Part shown: positions 7,196-11,243 of the stretch, one piece after another
Position numbering within the stretch: the first letter of the stretch is position 1
How the letters are laid out: each line of letters opens with the position of its first letter
From: CAYWNA01 sp964459305
Lineage (GTDB): Bacteria > Planctomycetota > Planctomycetia > Pirellulales > Pirellulaceae
DNA length: 11,243 bases
Direction: 5' to 3'
NCBI GenBank assembly: GCA_964459305.1
Contig: CAYWNA010000355.1
Coordinates: 1 to 11,243 of the forward strand
Position numbers and translations under genes: made by a program
The notes under the pieces: model-generated
What the model saw: the letters and a program-made list of their open reading frames with translations, nothing else
What the model was told of the DNA's origin: nothing
The model's database searches: none

Positions 7196-8944
7196 ATGAC
7201 ATGTAGATTGTGTTGCCTGGTTCTTGTCGGGTATTGGATGTCGGCGGTTGCGGCATGCGTCGCGGCCGGGCCACTTACGCTTCATCCGAAGGGCGAACCG
7301 CTGCCGTCTGCGCATCAAGGCCCGTTCGTCACGACCGGCGACGGTGGTGTCTTGTGCATCGATGCCCACAGCGCGCTGGTCAGCGACGACGAGGGGAAGA
7401 CGTGGAAGGAGTATCCGTTGTTCGACGACCCTTCCCGGTATCAAGTGAGCAACGAACGGGCGCTTCTGCGAACTCGTGACGGGGTCGTCATCTCCGCCTG
7501 GATGAACCTCAAGGAGATGAAGCATGCGGAAGGGTTTCGATGGGGCGGCGATGAAGACCAGTTTCGGCAGTGGATCCTGCCCACCTACGTCTGCCGGAGC
7601 CTGGACGACGGCGAGACCTGGGAAGCACCGATCAAAATCAACACGCCCTGGTGCGGGTGCATTCACTCGATGATCGAGACTGCTGGCGGCCGCATCGTGC
7701 TGGCTACGCAAGAAGTTATCCCCGCTTGGCGCCACGCCAGCCACACGTTCGTCTCGGACGACAAAGGAAAAACCTGGAAAAAGAGTAACATCCTCGACAT
7801 CGGCACGGGTAGACACGATCACGCCGGCTCGATCGAAGGGACGCTTGTCGAGTTGAACGACGGCTCGGTCTACCAGCTCTTGCGTACCGAGACGGGATTT
7901 CTGTACGAGGCCACGTCCAAGGACGGCGGCCTGACCTGGGAGAACTTCGAGAGCTCCGGCATACGGTCGGTGACGTGCTGTGCGCAACTCTACCGGTTGG
8001 CCGATGGTCGGATCGCGCTGTTATGGAATCACCCGCTGCGTCGTCGTCCGGCCGACATCCGCAGCCGCGAGGAGCTATCGATCGCCTTTTCCGGCGACGA
8101 ATGCAAGACTTGGTCTCCCAGGGTGGTTGTGGCGGCCACCTACACGGGAGGCGGACGCGTCTCCTATCCGTATCTCTACGAGCGTCGCCCCGGCGAATTC
8201 TGGATCACGACGATGCAGGGGGGGCTGCGCATGAGAATCCATCAGGCCGATCTGGCGGCGGGTGAGGTTTCTCAACGGGACGCGATCGTCATGTTCGGCG
8301 ACTCGACCACGGCGGCCCGGCCCGCGGAGGTGCGTAACGTCTATGCCGCGCGCGTTCAGGAGGCGCTGGCCAAGCAGGGCAGCGATCTTATGGTGATCAA
8401 CTCGGGCGCGAGCTCCGACACGACTGACCGCGCACGTTCGCGACTGCAGGAACACGTGCTGGAACTCAAGCCGAAGTTGGCCGTCATCCAGTTCGGCATG
8501 AACGACGCGGCGATCGACGTCTGGAAGAATCCCCCGGCCCAGAAGCCGCGCGTGCCTATCGATCGCTACGGAGAGAATCTACGGTGGATGGCGGACCAGT
8601 TGAAGAAAGGCGGTGCGAAGATCGTTCTTCTGACTGCGGCTCCCGTTCGTTGGACCGACACGCTAAGGAAACTCTACGGCAAGCCGCCGTACGACGTGAA
8701 TGATCCGCTCGGCTTCGACAAGGCCGCACTCGAGAGGTACAACGGCGTCGTCCGGAAACTCGCCAAAGAGTTGAACGTTCCGCTGGTCGACGTCTACGCC
8801 GCCTTCAACGAGCACGCTCAGGCGACAGGTCAACCAGTGGATGCTCTTCTCGTGCCGACCGGAATTTCCGCCGCGAACGACCAGGGCCACGAGGTGATCA
8901 ACAAGGCCCTTTTACCGGTGATCCGCCGGGAATTGCAGGAGTAG
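7196..8944 (+). CDS. Exported sialidase-like beta-propeller fused to an SGNH/GDSL esterase
   Basis: I start at the ATG at 7196 (582 residues), because a signal peptide begins there (hydrophobic core 5-20). An in-frame ATG at 7106 would add 30 residues read through a repeat. Cleavage may be after CVAA (about residue 24), or at Cys21 of a weak VAAC lipobox. Residues 40-355 are a sialidase-superfamily propeller with five Asp-box-like repeats: SDDEGKTW (63), SLDDGETW (135), SDDKGKTW (187), SKDGGLTW (241) and SGDECKTW (299). Further sialidase-like residues are Glu214, Arg230 in LLRT, and YPY at 324-326. A classical FRIP motif is not seen, so true sialidase activity is unproven. Residues 362-582 are an SGNH hydrolase: GDS with Ser370, Gly404 in GASSDTT, GMND (434-437) and DQGH with Asp562 and His565. 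Two activities in one chain suit removal of an ester and a sugar from one glycan. The stop is followed at once by a MITE, then a further + strand gene. Confidence 0.85.
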   Translation: MTCRLCCLVLVGYWMSAVAACVAAGPLTLHPKGEPLPSAHQGPFVTTGDGGVLCIDAHSALVSDDEGKTWKEYPLFDDPSRYQVSNERALLRTRDGVVISAWMNLKEMKHAEGFRWGGDEDQFRQWILPTYVCRSLDDGETWEAPIKINTPWCGCIHSMIETAGGRIVLATQEVIPAWRHASHTFVSDDKGKTWKKSNILDIGTGRHDHAGSIEGTLVELNDGSVYQLLRTETGFLYEATSKDGGLTWENFESSGIRSVTCCAQLYRLADGRIALLWNHPLRRRPADIRSREELSIAFSGDECKTWSPRVVVAATYTGGGRVSYPYLYERRPGEFWITTMQGGLRMRIHQADLAAGEVSQRDAIVMFGDSTTAARPAEVRNVYAARVQEALAKQGSDLMVINSGASSDTTDRARSRLQEHVLELKPKLAVIQFGMNDAAIDVWKNPPAQKPRVPIDRYGENLRWMADQLKKGGAKIVLLTAAPVRWTDTLRKLYGKPPYDVNDPLGFDKAALERYNGVVRKLAKELNVPLVDVYAAFNEHAQATGQPVDALLVPTGISAANDQGHEVINKALLPVIRRELQE

Positions 8945-8945
8945 C

Positions 8946-8954
8946 CAAATAGAT
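8946..8954 (+). repeat. Left 9-bp target-site duplication
   Basis: CAAATAGAT lies one base after the TAG stop of the sialidase-SGNH gene. The same 9 bases recur at 9084-9092, directly flanking the inverted-repeat element. Confidence 0.75.
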
Positions 8955-9083
8955 GAGGGTGTCCGGAAATTCGACATGCTGGAATCCACGTCAATCGGGA
9001 GGGCGAGGCTCCCGCCGAGCCGGGTGTTGGTGCCAGAAATCAGGCTCAGCAGGAGCTTCGCCCTCCCAATTCCCGGACACCTT
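8955..9083. mobile_element. 129-bp MITE-like element with terminal inverted repeats
   Basis: Terminal inverted repeats at 8956-8971 (AGGGTGTCCGGAAATT) and 9068-9083 match at 14 of 16 positions. A second pair of inner arms, 8997-9021 and 9043-9067, matches at 22 of 25 around a 21-nt loop; the left side has an extra unpaired 25 nt (8972-8996). A 9-bp direct repeat, CAAATAGAT, flanks it exactly. There is no room for a transposase, so it would need one supplied in trans. Removing the element and one repeat copy restores a 20-nt spacing between two same-strand genes. Confidence 0.75.
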
Positions 9084-9092
9084 CAAATAGAT
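9084..9092 (+). repeat. Right 9-bp target-site duplication
   Basis: This is the second copy of CAAATAGAT, next to the right terminal repeat and just before the Shine-Dalgarno of the downstream gene. Confidence 0.75.
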
Positions 9093-9093
9093 C

Positions 9094-9097
9094 GGAG
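9094..9097 (+). promoter_or_regulatory. Ribosome binding site for the gene at 9103
   Basis: GGAG lies 5 nt before the ATG at 9103 and supports that start. It sits outside the inserted element, so the insertion left translation initiation intact. Confidence 0.6.
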
Positions 9098-9102
9098 TTC
9101 GT

Positions 9103-10002
9103 ATGACCACGTGGGATTGTGCCCTGGAGCTCGGCGCGGACCGCCGCGTCGTGTCCGGAAGCGAGAAAGCCCTGGCTGGGGCGATCGGGCGAGGCGCCGA
9201 TCTTCACATCTACACCGAGTTTCTGCACAACGAGCACATCGACGTAACCTCCGACAACCCTGAGCGAATACGGGAGGTCGCTGATTTTCCGGTCACATAC
9301 CTGGTGGACGAAACTTGGACGGCGGGGATCATGACCCTTCGTCAGCCCATTGAGCTGCCGACCGGCTTCGGGCCGCGCCCGTCGATGTCATTCTTCCTGT
9401 ACAACCAGAATGGGGCGCAAGCGATCGCCCGACCTTTCCTCGACGGACGACCCACGACGGGCCCGCTGGGGCTGTCTCCCAATCAACCGCCGCCCAGAAT
9501 GCCGAAGTATCATGTGCAGAACAGTTGGGACGCCGAAACCAACGCCCCCAGCCACAATTTCGTCTACGATTTCGACGTCTTCCGCTACTTTGTCTGTGAC
9601 TGTTGGCGGCAGGTGCTGGCCCATGATGCCCAAGGGCGCGTGATGTCGGGCGCGTTAGAGGACCTGGTCGATGCGTTTGCCTCAGGCTGCGCCGTCAAGA
9701 TCGCGGTCCGCGGCCTTTGCGACGGCCTCACGCCGAAAACGGAAGGGGCCATGCCACACGAGCTGTTTGTCGAGGCAGGGCCAGGCTACTACTACACGGA
9801 GCAGGGACTCTTCATGGTCGGTTCCCACCCGATCGTCCGAGTGAAACCGGCGATTCCGATGCGGTACGAGAGCTGCGGCTGGGACTTCGGTTGGCTGATG
9901 GTCAGGACCGACGGGCATCTCGTCTATCGGCGATGCGATCCCTACACACTTGAATTTGAAGATCTCACGTCCCGCCATGCCGTTCGTTGGTTTGTGCGGT
10001 GA
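9103..10002 (+). CDS. Conserved-looking cytosolic protein of unknown function
   Basis: This 299-residue protein has a GGAG Shine-Dalgarno 5 nt before its ATG. It has no signal peptide and no membrane segment, unlike all complete neighbouring genes. I recognise no named domain. Features seen: a start reading CALELGADRRVVSGSEKAL, a RGADLHIYTEF strand, HNEHID, a central Pro-rich turn (about residues 125-135), a Cys/aromatic stretch FRYFVCDCWRQ, and an end rich in aromatics with paired charged strands (GWDFGWLMV, VYRRCDPYTLEFEDL). The composition suggests a mixed alpha/beta globular protein. Similar hypothetical proteins seem familiar from planctomycete genomes, but that is memory, not a search. 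It was probably translated in tandem with the sialidase-SGNH gene before the MITE inserted between them. I give no function. Confidence 0.75.
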   Translation: MTTWDCALELGADRRVVSGSEKALAGAIGRGADLHIYTEFLHNEHIDVTSDNPERIREVADFPVTYLVDETWTAGIMTLRQPIELPTGFGPRPSMSFFLYNQNGAQAIARPFLDGRPTTGPLGLSPNQPPPRMPKYHVQNSWDAETNAPSHNFVYDFDVFRYFVCDCWRQVLAHDAQGRVMSGALEDLVDAFASGCAVKIAVRGLCDGLTPKTEGAMPHELFVEAGPGYYYTEQGLFMVGSHPIVRVKPAIPMRYESCGWDFGWLMVRTDGHLVYRRCDPYTLEFEDLTSRHAVRWFVR

Positions 10003-10250
10003 CTTCGTGTCGGAGAGTTGACCCGTTGGTTGCAGAAAAGACGGCGAGCGGGGGCCGTTAGGCCCGTGATTTCTCGGCCAAATCGCCGTTCCAGAATCCA
10101 CCGGAGGTGAAGTCCTCAAATCGATATGCCGAGTGAGGCTTGCCACTTCAATCAGCGGGCTAACGCCCGCCGCTCGCCAAAGAAATACGCAACGTTTGGG
10201 TTGAGATGAAATGAGGGCCGCGCCCGCTTGGCGCACGCAAGGTGAACCGG
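10003..10250. other. Repeat-bearing gap between converging genes
   Basis: This 248-nt gap separates the unknown + strand gene from the broken - strand FG-GAP gene. Apart from the hairpin repeat at 10043-10178 I see no gene or clear terminator here. Confidence 0.6.
10043..10178. repeat. 136-nt inverted-repeat element of the GTTAGGCCCG family
   Basis: The left end (from 10043, GGCGAGCGG) and the right end (to 10178, CCGCTCGCC) are inverted and match at about 20 of 22 positions with one gap. Each arm is itself a small hairpin: GGGCC-GTTA-GGCCC (10052-10065) and GCGGGC-TAAC-GCCCGC (10155-10170). The core GTTAGGCCCGTG at 10057-10068 is identical to that at 6887-6898 in the cluster upstream of the sialidase-SGNH gene. 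No target duplication or reading frame is seen. Confidence 0.7.
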
Positions 10251-10827
10251 TTACTTCCGCTTTTCGACGTACTCGACGCTCACTTCGGTAACCCGTGGGG
10301 TCGAGAGACCATTGGTCGCCCTAATGCCAAGCGGTATTGGAGCCATCGGCCGGCCAATGTCTCTCGGTCCAGAGCTTGAGGTCTGACGAACCAGGTATCC
10401 GGGCCTCCGGGACCGAACCAAGCCGCGCCGGCAAGCTGTTCTTTGGAGTCGGCCGATCGGCACTGCGCCTTTACCCAGGTTTTGGGCGGAATATCGGCCT
10501 TCCAGGAGATCCGTGTGGGGACGGCATTCTTGGGCAGCCGGAAAGGGCTGGACTCGTAGTACTCTTCGGGGCCGCCATCGCGCTGGTTGCCGGGATGGAT
10601 CGAGGTCATGCCATGGGGGCCGTTGTTCCACATGCCCAGCACGAGATCGTCCAGTCCGCCGGCGTTCAGATCGGCCACCGTGCCGGTCATCGCTCCGTCG
10701 GAAGGAAGCGTTTGCGGCGCAGCCTCGCCCAGCGGATCGGGGAAGACGTAAGCAGGCGGTTTTTCCCAGTGATTATGGGAGTTGCAGAAGACCAGATCGA
10801 ACCGACTGTCGCCATTAAGATCGAACC
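10251..10827 (-). pseudogene. Decayed C-terminal part of an FG-GAP/VCBS-repeat protein
   Basis: Reading on the minus strand, FDLNGDSRFDLVF and DLNAGGLDDLVLG are FG-GAP-type calcium-loop repeats, and the second has lost the usual NGDG. These repeats form beta-propeller blades in secreted proteins. A tail follows with KADIPPKTWVKAQ, GPGGPDTWF and RWLQYRLALG. At about 10319-10322 the frame breaks: one frame soon reaches a stop at 10280, while the other continues as TNGLSTPRVTEVSVEYVEK to a TAA at 10251. One missing base in the CCC run would join the two into a natural LALGATNGLSTPRVTEV. The 5' part is also missing: repeat homology begins at about 10827, only 87 nt from the end of the next gene. 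Truncation at one end, a frameshift at the other and a degraded loop together point to a pseudogene. A sequencing error could explain the frameshift alone. Confidence 0.7.
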
Positions 10828-10914
10828 TCTCTTGGGCCTTTCGGTTTTTTGGGTTTCGCCGTCTATCAGCTTTGCTGACGATTCCGCCGCCTCTCGTCGC
10901 AATGCGGGGACACC
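10828..10914 (-). other. Linker of unknown origin, possible mobile-element end
   Basis: These 87 nt separate the URO-D-like stop from the FG-GAP homology. They stay open in the FG-GAP frame but encode a basic sequence unlike that domain (RRRNPKNRK). On the minus strand they start GGTGTCCCCGCATT just after the TGA, resembling the GGTGTCCGG terminal repeat of the MITE, and they contain a small hairpin, TCAGC-TTT-GCTGA (10866-10878). They may be the remnant of the insertion that removed the front of the FG-GAP gene. Confidence 0.35.
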
Positions 10915-11243
10915 TCACTCGGCAAAAATCGCCCGTGCGGTTTCGAGCATCCAGCGATACTGCTCGAAACTCACTTGGGGCGGCACCGAGTGATCGGAGT
11001 GGAAGATGAAACCTCCCTGCCGGGCGACGGGCACTTTGTGGCGGATCTCCGCTTCCAGTTCCTCCCGGTTGCCGAGCATCTTCTTGACATCGATGTTTCC
11101 GTAGAAGGCCATGCGGTCTCCGTACTGCTGGCGCAGGTCAACCACGTCGAAGCCAGCCGTGGCCTGAAGCGGGTTGAACACCTGGACACCGCACTGGATC
11201 AGATCGTCGACGACCGGCTGGACCGCGCCGCACGTGTGCAGCC
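10915..11243 (-). CDS. URO-D-superfamily protein, C-terminal part
   Basis: The gene enters from the right edge; about 109 codons are visible and the start lies outside the window. The visible part reads LHTCGAVQPVVDDLIQCGVQ, then VFNPLQATAGFD, GDRMAFYGNIDVKKML, EEIRHKV-like helix residues, and GGFIFHSDHSVPP. This is the C-terminal pattern of the uroporphyrinogen-decarboxylase / corrinoid-methyltransferase superfamily: the HTCG strand, NPLQ, the GNID strand, and a final SDHSVPP loop. Members either decarboxylate uroporphyrinogen or transfer methyl groups to or from cobalamin-type cofactors. The context of catabolic enzymes and the divergent sequence favour a methyltransferase-like or uncharacterised member over true HemE, but the deciding N-terminal half is not visible. 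It ends at TGA (10915-10917), directly against the broken FG-GAP region. Confidence 0.85.
   Translation of the reverse strand, partial: LHTCGAVQPVVDDLIQCGVQVFNPLQATAGFDVVDLRQQYGDRMAFYGNIDVKKMLGNREELEAEIRHKVPVARQGGFIFHSDHSVPPQVSFEQYRWMLETARAIFAE

Noticed and set aside
6888..7274. A 128-codon open frame on the minus strand
   Set aside because: It is made mostly of inverted-repeat sequence and has no homology-like motifs; it follows from the repeat composition.
9682..10236. A 184-codon open frame on the minus strand
   Set aside because: It runs antisense to the unknown-function gene and through the hairpin repeat; there is no start signal or recognisable domain.

Overview
The window looks like chromosome from a free-living Planctomycetota bacterium (Pirellulales-like), or a close relative in the PVC group. 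This is inferred from four things: GC-rich coding sequence, nearly every enzyme carrying an export signal, families typical of such genomes (Tat-exported sugar-isomerase-like proteins, planctomycete sialidase-like and SGNH proteins, FG-GAP remnants, URO-D-like proteins), and many short palindromic repeats between genes. No rRNA, tRNA, CRISPR array, phage module or intact transposase gene was seen.

Layout. Positions 20-5498 (+) hold a two-gene unit 19 nt apart: a Tat-exported L-fucose-isomerase-like protein, then a 1330-residue secreted multidomain protein whose centre looks like a TIM-barrel glycosidase. Positions 5499-5573 are a short convergent gap with two small hairpins. Positions 5574-6467 (-) encode a secreted alpha/beta-hydrolase (esterase). 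Positions 6468-7195 are non-coding and contain a 98-nt fold-back, a nested cluster of perfect hairpins (6852-7078) and a smaller stem-loop (7122-7173). Positions 7196-8944 (+) encode an exported sialidase-like beta-propeller fused to an SGNH/GDSL esterase. A 129-bp MITE-like element with a 9-bp target duplication follows directly, then a conserved-looking cytosolic protein of unknown function (9103-10002, +). Positions 10003-10250 are non-coding and contain a second copy of the hairpin family. Positions 10251-10827 (-) are the decayed tail of an FG-GAP/VCBS protein, and 10915-11243 (-) is the 3' end of a URO-D-superfamily gene that runs out of the window.

How the genes may work together. Glycosidase-like, sialidase-like, esterase and sugar-isomerase-like proteins, nearly all exported, suggest processing of an acylated or sulfated glycan outside the cytoplasm. 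The exact substrate cannot be read from sequence. I see no clear new defence or signalling system. The most unusual content is the repeats: a hairpin family built on GTTAGGCCCG, the fold-back, and the MITE, which appears to have split a tight gene pair.
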